The notes below the pieces were generated by a model, which searched no databases, was not told where the DNA came from, and saw nothing but the letters and a program-made list of their open reading frames with translations. A program made the translations under genes and the position numbers. From Pseudoneurospora amorphoporcata (lineage: Eukaryota; Ascomycota; Sordariomycetes; Sordariales; Sordariaceae), in the NCBI GenBank assembly GCA_033297205.1, contig MU859286.1:1-52512 (forward strand): 52,512 bases of DNA, in the 5' to 3' direction. Below, piece after piece: positions 33,249-45,314 of this stretch (position 1 is its first letter; every line of letters begins with the position of its first letter).

Positions 33249-35548
33249 ATGGATCTGATAACGTCCTGCTTTGGAGGAGGCCGTGTTAGGCTTCCGGACG
33301 AGGAGGCACCCCTGCTGTCTCATTACGACGATGAGACCTCGTTGCAGAGACAGCTACACCAGAAATTGCATACCTACCAGATGCTGCGTGCCCTTTCCAA
33401 GGGATACATGCCATCCAACGACCAAGCCATCACCAACCTGAGAACCCTTCTCTCCTCCGACATCTTGAATCCAGACAACTCGGGCCTCAGCGACTCGGGA
33501 CGGGCACTCACCTTCTACTGCAAGAAATGGATTACCCAACTCATTCAACTCTTGGAGCACAAGAACAGCAAGGACCAGATCCAGGATTTCATTTGGTACC
33601 TCTCCAAGGCTCGTGTGTCCGTTGACATAGAACACATTGCCGAGCGTGCCACCAAGGCTAAAGCCAAGGCCGATACTGCTGCTGGTAAGTATTGATCCCA
33701 GCCCTTCGTCTACAGAGACAAATGCTGATGGCCATGTCCGAAATAGCATACAAGAGCATCCAGACAGTTGGGTCCTTGCTCCTGACGAACTCCGACTTCC
33801 GCCTCTTCCTCTCGGACCTTGGTGTGGTTTCTCGCGAGGTGTTCCGCGACACTGCCTTTGCCCTCTCCGCCGCATCCAAAGAAGCAGGCAAGCGCTTGGA
33901 GCCTTCCAAAGAAGAGAGAGAATCTGTAGCAAAACCAGGGAATGACGAGACAACCGACAAACCGGCCCAACAGGACTTGCAGGATCAGGTTGCTGAGGTC
34001 GGAGAGGTGCTTGGAGACGCTGTAACCACTGTGGCCCAGGAGGCCGAAAGCAGCATTGTCGACAAGTTGCAGGGCGACGAGACCGACACTCTGCTATACC
34101 GCCTCAAGCAGGCTGTCACCAAGCTGCGAGACCGCAGAGATTACTCGGATTCAGTATCGACATTGTCGCTCCTTCTAAAACGATATGCAATGGTATACTC
34201 GCGCATCGCTCGCGATACACTGAACGCTGCCGACGAAGACGTTGATCGTAACCCAGAGACGGACAAAGCTTTGGAGAACTTCTGGCTCCTCATCAAATCC
34301 TTTGGCGAACAAAAAGAATGGGAAGAGCTGGAAACGAGGTTCAAGCTGGTCATGGACCATGGTCACAGCGACCCCGAGTTCGAGAAGCTGATCGGTGAGC
34401 TAGGCAATGCTGCCCAGGAGATGTTCACCGACCCATCTTTCTTTGACCATGCTGAGGAGCGCTTCCAAGACCTCCGGGACCAGTCCCGGCAGCTCGCTTC
34501 TCGCTCTTCCCTGCGTGATGACATTGATGGCTTGTTGTCACAGTTGCAGTCCACCTTCCAGTCTGTTATGCGTGATCGTGATATCTCTGGCCTGCTTAAG
34601 ACGTCAGCCACCATTGGCAAGATCTTGTCGCCGAAACATCACTACACCAACACAGACCTTGTGGCCGATTCCATCAACGTCTTCGTTCCTTTGCTCATCC
34701 AAGCGATTAACTACATTCCTATTCCCAGGTTGGAGATCTCCACACCTGAGATTGACCTTCTGCTCGAGAATTTGATCCTGGAGCCTGGCAGGACCATTAA
34801 TTACACTTCGTTCTTCCCATACAAGCTTCGTATTGAGACCCTCAACGATATCGAAATCCGCAAGGCCAGATTCCGCACAACATCAGCTATGAAAAGTCTG
34901 GTGAGAATCAAGATTGATGGACTCTCGGTCCGCGCCGAAGAGATCGGTTTCTGGATGAAGGCACATACCGGCTTACTTCGCTACACTGACGAAGGTATCG
35001 CTTCTTTCGCAATGGACGAACGAGGCATGGACCTCGAAATTGACGTCGAAGTTGGCCGTGACAGGATGGACAGTATTCTCTCCCTTCGCAGCGTCCGATG
35101 CGAAATCCACAAGCTCGACTTCACCATGCGCCGAAGCAAGCTCAGCTGGTTGGCCTGGCTCTTCAAGCCCTTCATGAAGCCCGTCATCAAGAAGACCGTC
35201 GAGATGCAAGTGGCCATGGGCATCGCCGAGTCGCTGCGGTTCGCCAACCGCGAGATCCTCTTTGCTAGGGAGAGACTCCGCGCCACGCGCATTGCGGATC
35301 CGGATGATCTGAAGACGTTCTTCAAGGCTGTCCTGGCGAGGTTGACGCCTCCTGACAATCCAGATCTCAATGTCCGGGTGGGTGTCACGGATCCAGGAAG
35401 GGGCGTGTTTGATGGTGTGTATGCTCCGGGAAGTATCGTCAAGCTGTGGAATGAGGAGGCTACGCAGGCGTCGCAGAGGATTCGGGAGAATGATCAGGAT
35501 GGATGGAGGAATAGCGTGTTTGACGTTCAGGCTACTTTGATGACTTGA
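33249..35548 (+). CDS. HAM1-like TULIP/BPI-fold protein
   Basis: Exons 33249-33684 and 33747-35548 join in phase 1 to give 745 residues. The N-terminus (MDLITSCFGGGR) is followed by a helical region to about 400 (HAM1-like N-terminal domain). The second half contains PLLIQAINYIPIPRLEISTPEIDLLLENLIL, then alternating beta-like segments and WLAWLFKPFMKPVIKK, as in the HAM1-like C-terminal/BPI-alpha (TULIP) fold of many filamentous fungi. TULIP domains form lipid-holding tubes, so membrane lipid binding or transfer is likely. No signal peptide is visible. The poly-T tract after the stop (about 35615-35639) lies in the 3' flank. Confidence 0.85.
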
Positions 35549-37124
35549 GCTGGGTATGGGTTGAATGAAAAACTACTGGGGTTCGTTGAAAGATATGTGT
35601 GAAGGAATGCCTAGTTTTTTTTTTTTTTTTTTTTTTTTCTTTTTTCCCTTTCGATGTCACATTTTGGTGTTTTGATGACATAGCGATATGTTCTTTTTTT
35701 TTCTGCGATAGTGCTAACTTTACGACGGATATTCAGGACTTTAATATTCCAGTCGTTCTCACTGTCGTATTGACTTTTCCTTTCTTTTCTCAGACGGACC
35801 TGAAGAGCAGGGACATATACTGTCCTCTCACGTGTAATATTGCCCTCTACAAGACTGGACACACTTGTAATAATAGCGATGGGGGGAAAAAACAAAAGCG
35901 CTAGCGAAGAAATTCACTATTGGTTTCATGCTTCAAACACCGAGATGTTTGACAGCCTTTCAAGGCAATGCAGAAATTCATCAAAAGAATACCGATCTCG
36001 ATCACTAAAAGCACGGCAAAAGCCGTTGGGAGCAAAAAGCAAGTATAGTCCGTTTCAACCTTGAAGGTGGGCGATGATCTCTTCCGAACGGCACCCCAAG
36101 AAAAAGATCAGACCAATAGTAATCCACGAATTCCGTGTTATGACTTCATCAGAGACTTTCTTTAGACGACCACTCATCCTGCCAGCGGTCTCAGCAGTTT
36201 CTTATGCCGACCATAGGCCAAGGGCCGTCCTTTGAACTTCCGATAATATGATGCCAGGAATTCTTGGTTTTCTTGACGGCCTCGTTCGAATATCAAGTTT
36301 CCCAGCTTGTTCCAAGGTGAGTGCTTGTCGGAATTCTTGGACTAGTTGGAAGCGAGTCAAGACAGCCATGTTCTTGTGGTCGTGCTACGGTTGGATAATT
36401 CGTCCCAAAATTTTTCTTGTCATACGCAAATGTCCTGGGCACGGATAGTTAAGAGCTGAGGCCTCCAGTTTGATACTGGTACAACACTAATCTAGGTAGT
36501 GAATGCCGACAGGAGGACCAAGGAAGCATGGAAGATTTTCATAGCACCGGGTGACCAACCACATGTTGTTTTCATGCCCTATTCGTCCGTCCATGGGTAC
36601 ACACACTATGGGTACACTAGCGGACAAACTCAACGACGTGCCAGAATGGAGCATGGAACTTGAAACATGGAACTTGAAACGTGGAATTGGTGAAAATCGC
36701 CGAAAAGCAACGTGAGCCAAGGAGGCGTTCAGGTTGTGCCAAGAAAAGGGGACCATGGCCATGACGAGACTTCCCTCTGTTCCCTTCTTGATTGACCGGA
36801 CCCTGAGGTCTGCAGGTATAGAGAGTGTGTTGATGCCCAGTTTGGAGGAAACGGGTTGTCTTGTCATGTCAGGTTTGAGGTTTTGACCTGAGGTGGGAGG
36901 GAGATGATGAGCAGTGACTCTGGTGTTGGTGATATATCTTTGTCATGCCCTTCCTGTAGTCGCGATCTGTTCTGCTTTCTTCTGTCGTCTTTTGAGCAAT
37001 TGCTGTGACAGACAAATCGAAACCATATTGACTCGTGGGATATCAGCCAGCGCCTAACTCTACGATCACGAACCATTGGAGATCAATAACAACCACTATC
37101 AACGGCCTGAACCAACCGCCCAAA
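35549..37124. other. Intergenic, no convincing gene
   Basis: Contains a T-run near 35615-35639. A minus-strand frame of 126 codons (36487-36867) lacks recognisable features. A short direct repeat around GGAACTTGAAACATGGAACT lies near 36655-36680. The last 100 bp before 37125 look like a leader. Confidence 0.4.
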
Positions 37125-37750
37125 ATGATTCTATTAGACATCATCTCCATCATCCTCCGCCTCGCGGAGCTCGCCTTCGCGACCATCGTCGCGGCCCTCA
37201 ACGGGCGCTTTCTGCACGCCGTACGGGGTACCTCATCATGGGATCTCGGTCGACACATCTACACCGAGGTGGTGGCGGGCCTGTCTATTCTCTTTGCAAT
37301 AATCTGGCTGTTCCCCTTCTCGAGCTCGTTCATCCACTGGCCTATGGACTTGGCCATTTCCATCATGTGGTTTGTGAGCTTTGGGCTGTTGGTTAATTGG
37401 TTGAATGGGGCTTGTGGGTAAGTGCGCCCTATGCTTTCACTGGGAGAAGATGACGATCGACAGGTGCTAACCAGTGAGTGGCAGATATGTTTTTGATTGG
37501 GACAATGTTGGGTTTGGTGGTGCGGGTAGCTGTGGTGAGTGGAAGGCTACGGTTGCTTTTGCCTTTCTCAGCGCCATTTGCTGGCTTGTTAGTGCTTTTG
37601 TTGGGTAAGTTTTCTCGGCCTTCTTGGTGAGATACTTATTTTTTGCATATGCCAACACATGAACACAGTCTCTACTGGGTCCACCGTCATACCCGCGCTC
37701 CCGTTGATGCGGGCTACCGACGTCGCCGTTGGTACCGCTCTCGCGTCTAA
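37125..37750 (+). CDS. Small four-helix membrane protein (MARVEL-like)
   Basis: Three exons (37125-37417, 37485-37604, 37669-37750) with phase-2 junctions give 164 residues. Hydrophobic segments lie near residues 2-24, 46-66, 70-95 and 118-140. The last is followed by a basic cytoplasmic tail (YRRRWYRSRV). The loop between helices three and four has two cysteines and aromatics (NGACGYVFDWDN, then GSCGEWK). Layout and length match fungal MARVEL-domain proteins related to Nce102, which shape plasma-membrane domains. The identification is by architecture; the exact role is unknown. Confidence 0.78.
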
Positions 37751-39220
37751 GTCCAGGCGCTTACCCATATGAGGGAGGTCTTTGTCTCTTCTAGAGAGGC
37801 GAACCTTGGCCTTTTGAGAAGTGATGGACGGAAATGATACCTGATACCCTGAGAATGGATTTGGAATGACGGACGTTTATGGAGACCCTCATGGCAGGAA
37901 TGGGATGATAATGACGGAAAAGGGTCGCCAAGTTATAATTAGCCGCCCATGTTGCCTGCCTCTTGGCCTCGCGTGGGAGCTAAAAGATATCCTATTGATC
38001 CGTGGTGTTTTCTTGGTCTAGATCGTAGGAGACCGAATCTGAGACCGGCGTCTGGAATGTGTGGTGGAAGAAATGCGTCATTGGTGCAGGGCTGAAGTGG
38101 GGCACTAGAATAGAGTATGACGTAATGGACGCATGGTTGACTTTGACATTGCAGAATTCAGATTGAATTCCAACACAGGAAGCTAGCTCCCTGGTTAGCA
38201 ATTGGCACCACAGCCGAGCAGCTACAACAGGAACACGGTCGCAATCCATAACAGTTCGTATTATCCATGGCAGCGGGATGTGTGACGGCGGATCGGTGGT
38301 ACAGAAAGGCTGCAGTCATCACCTGGATTTTCCCGAATGGCAATATCAAATTTGCCTTTTCCAGCTCGGCTTTTTGTTGCTTTTTTGTCCATCTGCCCTG
38401 GTGACCCGAAAGATCTTCACTGTCAGAGAACAGAAGCCCCAAGACACACTTCTTCTTGTCAACGGAACATTGGAAAGTTGGTAGAAGCTGACGAACGGTC
38501 CTTGCCGATCTGGTCGTCAATTGCACTCGCCGATTCAATTACATACACTTCGCCCAATGACATGTAAGGAACAGTGCTGGTTAGCTTGTTTCAAGCTGCC
38601 TTGCGAAGCTCCATCCAGATGATCAGGACCCTGATTGTCACTTCCCACTTCCTCTTCCGTTCTGTCAATGGCAATTCAGAGTGGAGTTGTTCCGATCCAG
38701 ATGAGGCTTGACTTGCAAGAAACTCACGTCACAGCCACAAAGCATGGATAATCATGGCTGGTGACCGACGGTACGGGTTATACTGTCGTTGCATGACGTC
38801 TTTGCCTCCATCTTTTCCTTTTATGTCTGACTTCTGACGGGAAAGCATTGGCTAACACCAACAGGTGCGGGTTTGCCCCGTACGGCGTTATGCCGCAGCC
38901 CTTGCCTGCGCTCACGCACCGATGACGACACCGGACAAGACGACCGTGAATGGGCCCGAGTACCACTTACACTTCCCGTTACCTGCCTTTGCTGTCCTGC
39001 ATACACGGCCAGCAAGGCCATGACCAAGCAGGAACAGCATGTACCGCCGCTGTCAGATGCCTCGTTCCCTGCCGGCCTCACCTTGCCTACGGTACCTGGA
39101 AGCCTTGGCTGCCGTCTAAGAACTGGATCGAGATGATGCCATCCATGGCTTCCCTCCCCTTACGCCATAGTCCCCTTTCCCATACGCCTTCCTCAGTCGA
39201 AAAGTGAAGTCGGATTCGAC
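37751..39220. other. Intergenic, no supported gene
   Basis: About 1.4 kb. The right end contains the stress-type promoter described separately. Short frames near 38821-39136 overlap on both strands and lack features. Confidence 0.4.
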
Positions 39221-39228
39221 ATATAAAG
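39156..39228 (+). promoter_or_regulatory. Putative stress-type core promoter of the hydrophilin-like gene
   Basis: Two CCCCT pentamers (39156-39160, 39172-39176) fit the fungal stress response element. A TATA-like ATATAAAG follows at 39221-39228, about 160 bp before the ATG. The transcript leader after it is C/A/T-rich and free of G-runs, as in highly expressed fungal genes. Assignment is by motif and position only. Confidence 0.5.
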
Positions 39229-39385
39229 AACATGTTCCTCTCTCGATACCAGCTCACATTTTCTATTCATCATACAGACTCAAGTCAACCAACAATCATC
39301 ACTACCAACAAACACTTTTGATACCCCTTTAACCTTTACATTTTACCCCCCAACACATACCTAGCACACAAGAACATCATCGAAT

Positions 39386-40806
39386 ATGTCTGGCATCATC
39401 AACAAGATCAAGGAGGCTGTCCACAGCGACAACTCTGCCCACCACGGCGCTCCTGAAGGCACTGCCGGCCCCCACAACTCCCGCGTTGCCAACGCTGCCG
39501 ATCCCCGTGTAGACTCCGACATGGACGGCTCCCACCGCAAGGTTGCCGGCCACGGCGAGTACGGCAGCGGTCACGCTTACGGCTCTGGTCACCCCGAGAC
39601 TTACACTCACGGCGCTAACACTACCTACGGTGGCTCCAACAACACCGGTACCTACGCCGGCACTCACACTGGCACTCACACTGGCACTCATAACACACAC
39701 GGCACTTCCGAGGGCGCCTATGGCCCTCACAGCTCTCGTGCTGCCAACGCCCTCGATCCCCGTGTTGACTCCGACCGTGACGGTTCCCGCACTGCCGGCA
39801 ACACCGGCTACAACACCCACAGCACTGGCAACACCTTGGGCTCTTCCAACACACACGGCACCTCCGAGGGTGCCTATGGCCCTCACAGCTCTCGTGCTGC
39901 CAACACCCTAGACCCTCGTGTTGACTCCGACCGTGACGGTTCCCGCACTGCTGGCAACACCGGCTATAACACGCACAGCACTGGCAACACCTTTGGCACC
40001 ACCGGTACCGGTACCTACGCCGGCACTCACAACGCACACGGCACCTCCGAGGGCGCCTACGGACCTCACAGCTCTCGCGCCGCCAACGCTCTCGACCCCC
40101 GCGTCGACTCTGACCGTGACGGCTCCAGGACCGCTGGCAACACCACTGGCACTCACAACACTGGCACTCACAACACTGGTAACACCTTCGGCACCATTGG
40201 CACCCACGACCGCCAGAACCACCCCTTCAGCTCCAACACCCACTCCAACGTTGCTGGCTCTGGCCACACCGGTGTGACCGGTACCCACGGTGCTCCCACT
40301 GGCACCTATGGTCCCCATGACAGTCGTGCTGCCAACACTCTTGACCCCCGTGTCGACTCCGACCGTGATGGCCGTGCCGCCAACCTCGGCCACCACGCCG
40401 GCCCTGGCCCCGCCCCCAACACTGCCGGCCCTCACAAGTCTGACATGGCCAACAAGCTCGACCCCCGCGTCGACTCTGACCTCGATGGTAGTAAGACCGT
40501 CGGAGGCAACAAGACCTACCAACAGTAAGTAAGTAATGTGTGAATTACCTTGCCCGTGGCTGAACATCTTCTTTTTTGAGGTCGGCCTGTGGCGTCCTTG
40601 CAACATAAAAGCTAACAATTTCTCTTCAAAGACAACCCCACACTTCCATGGTCGCCCCCAGGGATCCCACCGACGCTGCTCAGGTCCCTCCCTCTGTTCT
40701 CCGTAAGAGCATTGGCGAGCCCGTTATTGAGCACGAGGACCACGGTCATCACCGCGAGAGGAGGAACAGCCTCAAGACCCACCAGGAGACTTATAGCGGC
40801 ATCTAA
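39386..40806 (+). CDS. Repetitive hydrophilin-like stress protein
   Basis: Exons 39386-40524 and 40632-40806 join in phase 2 (donor GTAAGT) to give 437 residues. After a short amphipathic start (MSGIINKIKEAVHSDNS) the protein is Gly/Thr/His/Asn-rich and almost without hydrophobics. A motif of about 22 residues, GPHxSRxANxLDPRVDSDxDG, occurs six times, starting near 28, 113, 165, 226, 309 and 348. Linkers carry TGTH/GNT repeats. The C-terminus (DPTDAAQ, then HEDHGHHRERRNS) is charged. Proteins with this motif are widespread in moulds and resemble LEA/hydrophilins that protect cells during desiccation or osmotic stress. The function is inferred from composition. Strong codon bias suggests high expression. 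Confidence 0.85.
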
Positions 40807-43317
40807 TCTGTTGGTGTCTGCTTGCTAAAAAGTTAAACTCCGGTGGGGTTTATGGCTTTGATGGCTTTCATGACTTTTATGACTCTTGTTAACTTTCCTT
40901 TTTTAATGATTCGAGGATACCTATTTCTCTCGTGTATAATATCCACCACCTATACCACGTTCCCTGTTTGTTAGTGGAGGATGAGGAAAAGTATGTCGAC
41001 TTCGACTACGAGCCCTTGTTTTTAGGACAATTACCTCCAAATGAGAATTGTTGCCTTGTATGTCTTTTGTGCCTGGTTTCTCCGATGTGACAATTTGAAC
41101 TGTTCCTAGTGAGCTGAAAGAGCTTTATCAATATTGAATAGTTCACACCTTTGATCATTGCGGTTGCGATCACTAATACATGTCTCGGTGTAAGTGCTAC
41201 TGCATCCGTACATCTACTATGAACACACTAACAGCAAGCTCTCAACCGTTTAACAGCACAATTCCATCCCCAGTTCGTCAGTTAAGCAATATACAGAACC
41301 CTTGAATCGAACCAGCCTCTGTGTAAATCATACGAACACATGTCTCCAGCTTCCATTCCAACACGGATGATCTCCGCATTCCGTTCCACGTGGTGCCATC
41401 TCAATCGCAGTACCTACATGCGCCCATGGTCCAAATCACCAGACGTTGCTCAGCCATGTAAATATATCAGATGTAGGATAATGTCTGCATAGATCTATCT
41501 ATGTTTGTCTATGTGCATTCCACACCGGCATTCTAAAAGAGAACTTATATGCCTTGTATGCATTTGCAATGTGTATTCTGTTGTCTGCATGTGTGTAGGG
41601 CAGGGACAACCGCAATCTATTTCCCCTACAGCCGCTGCATACAACGTTGGAGTACGTTACCGAGATACAATACCATGACTTACAGTTCTGGATATACCAG
41701 TATGTCGGGGTTGTATTTCGAACCACCAGATCTTCCATCTACGGAGTGGTTGTTTGTAGAGACTGGGGAGAGGCATGGAGCAATCTCAAAGGCAGGCAGG
41801 TCTTAGCGTAAGAAATGAAAAATAGTTTCAGAACAGCAACCTTGCAAAAGCTTTTTTTTTTTTGTTTCCTTCTAAAAGAGAAGAAGATGAGCGAGCAGAG
41901 CAAAAGCAAGAAATAAGAAGGTATAAAAGTTTACAAGCAAAAAACATACAACACCTGAGATTCGCTGGTCGTCACCGACCCAACTACTAGTCAGGCGATA
42001 TGTCTGCTTATCTATGGGAGCGGGAAGGACATGAAACGGGCCTTTTAATCACGTGGTAGGGTCAAAAAACTGAACCACCAGCTCCCATATCCATATCGTT
42101 CGGACGGAGGCATTACGGTGAGTGGGGAGGCGGCGCTAAAAAAAGAAATATAACTGGGCGGATTACAAGAAAAGTTGCCCCGCCCCCCTGGCATACTTGC
42201 ATAGGGCTTGGCTCGAAGCGAGGCTTGAAGCCTTGATATCAAAACAAACGCTACCCGAAGTGTACCCTCTGGTTGCCTTTTTGGCATGTCCTCCATTGTA
42301 GCATCAAAGCTGCATTTGATCCTTGAAAGACGAAACGTTGATGTGGCACGCTGACATCAGGCTTGATTTACAGGACGTCGCCAATCCAACGAGAGAGAAG
42401 AGAATGTGTTGCGCCTTTCTAAGGCAGTGAAATAAGCTTTTGATAGCCGCCATTGTCTGGTTTTGGCGAGCATTGGCAGTGAAAATGAGGAGAAGGAGTA
42501 GGCGGGACCAACGCCGAATGACTTTGCGAGGCTGTCAGTCTCTCGTGTCCTGGCGCCTGCACCCAATAACCAGACGATGCTCCAATAGGCTGCGGTGCCT
42601 GGTTAGGATTGAATCCAGTTGATTGATTCGATCCCACAGTTTGTACATACAGGCCAGCTGACGAGGTGCCATGATAATAGATGAGGGAAGATAGAGAGAG
42701 GAAGAGCAAGTTAGAGGAAGAGCAAGGTAGAGGAAGAGGGAGGAAGAGGGAGGAAGAGGGAGGAAGAAGATAGGGGGCTGAAGGTAGGGGAAGCAAGGAT
42801 AAGGTTCGGGAGTCTTTGAGCGGACAGGTGCCGTAGGGGGTTGCCCTCTTATCTCTCCAGTCTTTGGGAGCTCGAAGGAGACGGATAGATGCATACGAAT
42901 AGATGGAGAGAGACAGAAAAGAGGCTTTCGTGGCGTAATAAACCCTGGTCCTTGGCAGTGACTACAAACGAAGACCAGTTTGAGGCCAATCAGTCCTCCA
43001 AATTGAGAGCCTTCCCCGAGATGGTTACGGGTGATTGTCAAGGATGGTAAGTCGCCGGAGAAGGTGTCTTCCGAATGAAAAAGAAGGAGAGAGAAACCCA
43101 GATCACCCAGATAAGGCAGCAGGATGCTTGTCGTCAGATCCATATCCCAAATTATATGAGAATGTCTTTTCGCACCGTAGCAAATGTCTTTTCGCACCGT
43201 TATCAAAAATACCACCAAGTATAACTTTGCCAAACAAGAAGTTGTCAGTATAAAAATGGTATCAGAATTTTTGTAATTTTCTACTCTATTTTATAGTTTA
43301 GTTGCTGTAAATATATT
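40807..43317. other. Intergenic, left border of the transposon nest
   Basis: No supported gene. A 232-codon minus-strand frame (42535-43233) and an overlapping 125-codon frame (42419-42796) run across a GGAAGAGGGA microsatellite near 42700-42770 and are not convincing. TGGTATCAGA at 43257-43266 resembles an initiator-tRNA primer-binding site but has no LTR at its left. Sequence becomes AT-rich after 43240. Confidence 0.45.
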
Positions 43318-43983
43318 TGTTTGCTGCAATGCCCTAACTAGCCTATGATGATAGTACTAGTATAAGGATGCTACAGTGAACTATGCACTTGTAGCTGAGC
43401 GGAGCGGAAGCGGTGGTACGACAGCAGTGCTGAAGGAAGCAGCGTAATTTCAGCGTAGTTGCAGATACAATAGGAGTGTTGTAAAAGAGGTCTTAGAGAG
43501 GACTCTGCTCTCAAGACAGAAGATTATAGTGAACTCTGCACTGTGGAAAACAACTTATTATAGTGAACTCTGCACTATAAGAAAAGACTGTATTGTATTG
43601 CTTGAGTGTCCTTACTTACTTGCTTGCTTACTTAAGGAGTGACTAACTCACAGAGAGGAGAGGTCTTTATATATATAAATGCTGAGTGTTTGGAAGCTTC
43701 TAGAATATAGAAGTGCTTGTAAGAGTACTATACTATGAAAGGAAAGAGTTGAATCTATGAGTTTCTGTTGCATTCTATAATGAAAAATCAATCTAGGGAG
43801 AATGCTGAACAAGTTCGAGAATCTAGAATGCAGTGGTGAAATCTTTGTGTTCTAGTAGATTCTGTGGGGGCTGAGTCAACTAATTCCATAACGTAAAAGG
43901 AATAGTGTCCTCAACAATCAGCCTTCTATACTACAAGGTAGTACAAGGCAGTTACAAAGCACAGTACTAGCCACACGTTAACA
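43318..43983 (+). repeat. LTR, family A, copy 1
   Basis: 666 bp beginning TGTTTGCTGC and ending CGTTAACA, i.e. TG...CA with TGTT/AACA ends. Its ends were set by comparison with the inverted copy at 49256-49895 and the start at 52418. The flanking pentamers ATATT and GAGGA differ, so it does not look like a simple solo LTR. It could be the 5' LTR of an element whose other LTR starts at 52418. No obvious primer-binding site follows it. Confidence 0.8.
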
Positions 43984-44199
43984 GAGGAAAAGAGAGAAAA
44001 CTAAATATATGCGGTTGAACCTAGACTTAAATACCTTAGTCACACAAGCGACCCTGGGACCTACTTGCTAGTCACTCCCTTCTAATCCCTTTATTCGTAT
44101 CCTATTTACCTATAGGTAAACTATTCTAAAAAGGTTAGATCCCGCCTTGGTACTAAGACTTCCGTTGTACTTGCGTGCTTCTATTGTTCGTAATAATAC
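43984..44199. other. Unassigned repeat-like sequence
   Basis: This lies between LTR copy 1 and the kinase relic. It starts with a purine-rich GAGGAAAAGAGAG and has no open frame or recognisable tRNA complement. Confidence 0.35.
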
Positions 44200-45133
44200 T
44201 TTAATAATGTAGCGGTCTGAACTGTAAACGGTGAAGCGGTTAGGTTCGTAAACGATATCCTTCTAGAAAGGTCCGCTCTAAAAGGAGAAGGTCCGCTCCA
44301 GAAGGCTCGTATGGCAGTATGGTCGGACCTGTGCCTGTACCGTAACACTAGCCTTTCTATTCTTTAAACTAGTAGGCAGATGCGGTGGTATGGAGCTTAT
44401 TCGACGCTCCGGCTAAGAAGCGTTCCTCCAGGGAGCAAAGCTAGTCCTAGACTAGTTTTTTATCTAGAATAGCCAGAAAGCTTATCCATTTCGTTCTATT
44501 ATACGCTATTTTAATATTCTCTAACATTGTCTTCTATTCGTTGCGCCAACTCTTAGGGTTAAAAAATTTATCTAAAAAAACCCCTACATCGTAGAAGGTA
44601 CAATTTTTAATCTCGTAGAACAATTCCCTTTCCACCATCTCGCACGTTACACTATCAAAAAGCTGATTCGAACTAGTCTTAACAGGCGTTCTTTTAAACG
44701 TAGAAGAGACGGTAGGACAAAGACGGGGAGTACGAGGAGTTAAAGTGTCGAAGAGGCTAAAGACGGCAGCTTAAATAGTATTATCGTAGGAGTTGTCGTC
44801 AGCATTATCGTCGTGGTTATCGTCGGAGTTGTCGTTGGCGTTGTTAATGACAAGGCGGACGAAAGGGCGAAATTAGTTAAGGTTTTCTATCTTTCCTCCT
44901 TAGATATTCTGTCGTATAAAGAAAAATCTAGCTGCCATATTACCGTTTCCGTCGGGAGAGGGTAGTTTAAATACTGCGCGAAACAAAACAAGCGCCCCTA
45001 AAAGGGATATAATAAATTCCCAGCGCGTCTCGTTGGCATCGTTGGGGTTACGCAATTTGTCTCGAACGCTATTAAGAGTATAGCCGAGCGGATTTTCTGC
45101 AATAATCTTCTTTTACTGCTTTAAAAGGGTCAT
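44200..45133 (-). pseudogene. N-terminal relic of a FunK1-type (fungal-type) protein kinase gene
   Basis: Read on the minus strand from ATG 45133, one frame gives coherent sequence interrupted by TAA and TAG codons. It includes ENPLGYTLNSVRDKL, an ARFFFIRQNI block followed by FRPFVRLVI, an Asn/Asp-rich stretch, and MVERELFYEIKNCTFYDVG followed by FLDKFF and a KSW motif. This order matches the region preceding the kinase domain in FunK1 proteins, a large family of fungal kinases. The kinase domain itself is absent. Stops are of the CAG/CAA/TGG to TAG/TAA type, as expected from RIP. The relic may be a captured fragment or the site into which the elements inserted. It is not functional. Confidence 0.6.
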
Positions 45134-45286
45134 TCTGAGAAAGGGCGTGCTGAGAATTGCTAATTGTGTAGAAAATAAATGAGTTAAAGAAGATAGTAAA
45201 CAAATAAATGCTAGTTATTGAAAGAAGAATTAGCAAGAGTAAATAAAGACCTACTATTTATAGACCTAAATATTAGTGCGATAGAC

Positions 45287-45314
45287 TACTATCACAGGAT
45301 TACCTGTGATAGTA
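45287..45314. repeat. Perfect inverted repeat at the edge of the gypsy leader
   Basis: Arms TACTATCACAGG (45287-45298) and CCTGTGATAGTA (45303-45314) are exact reverse complements around ATTA. TGTGATAG inside the right arm could be an LTR start and CTATCACA in the left arm an LTR end, so this may be a junction of two elements. Confidence 0.6.

Noticed and set aside
39377..40618. Long minus-strand open frames (169 and 236 codons) antisense to the hydrophilin-like gene
   Set aside because: They mirror the strong codon bias and repeats of the sense gene, give a Val/Gly/Ala/Ser-only composition, and have no independent features.
41294..41314. B-box-like GGTTCGATTC on the minus strand
   Set aside because: No A-box or cloverleaf at the right distance upstream; not a tRNA.
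42419..43233. Minus-strand frames of 125 and 232 codons left of the LTR
   Set aside because: They run through a GA-rich microsatellite, overlap in different frames, and resemble no family; possible but unsupported.
43257..43266. TGGTATCAGA resembling an initiator-tRNA primer-binding site
   Set aside because: No LTR precedes it and LTR copy 1 starts about 50 bp downstream, so position is wrong for that element; probably chance.
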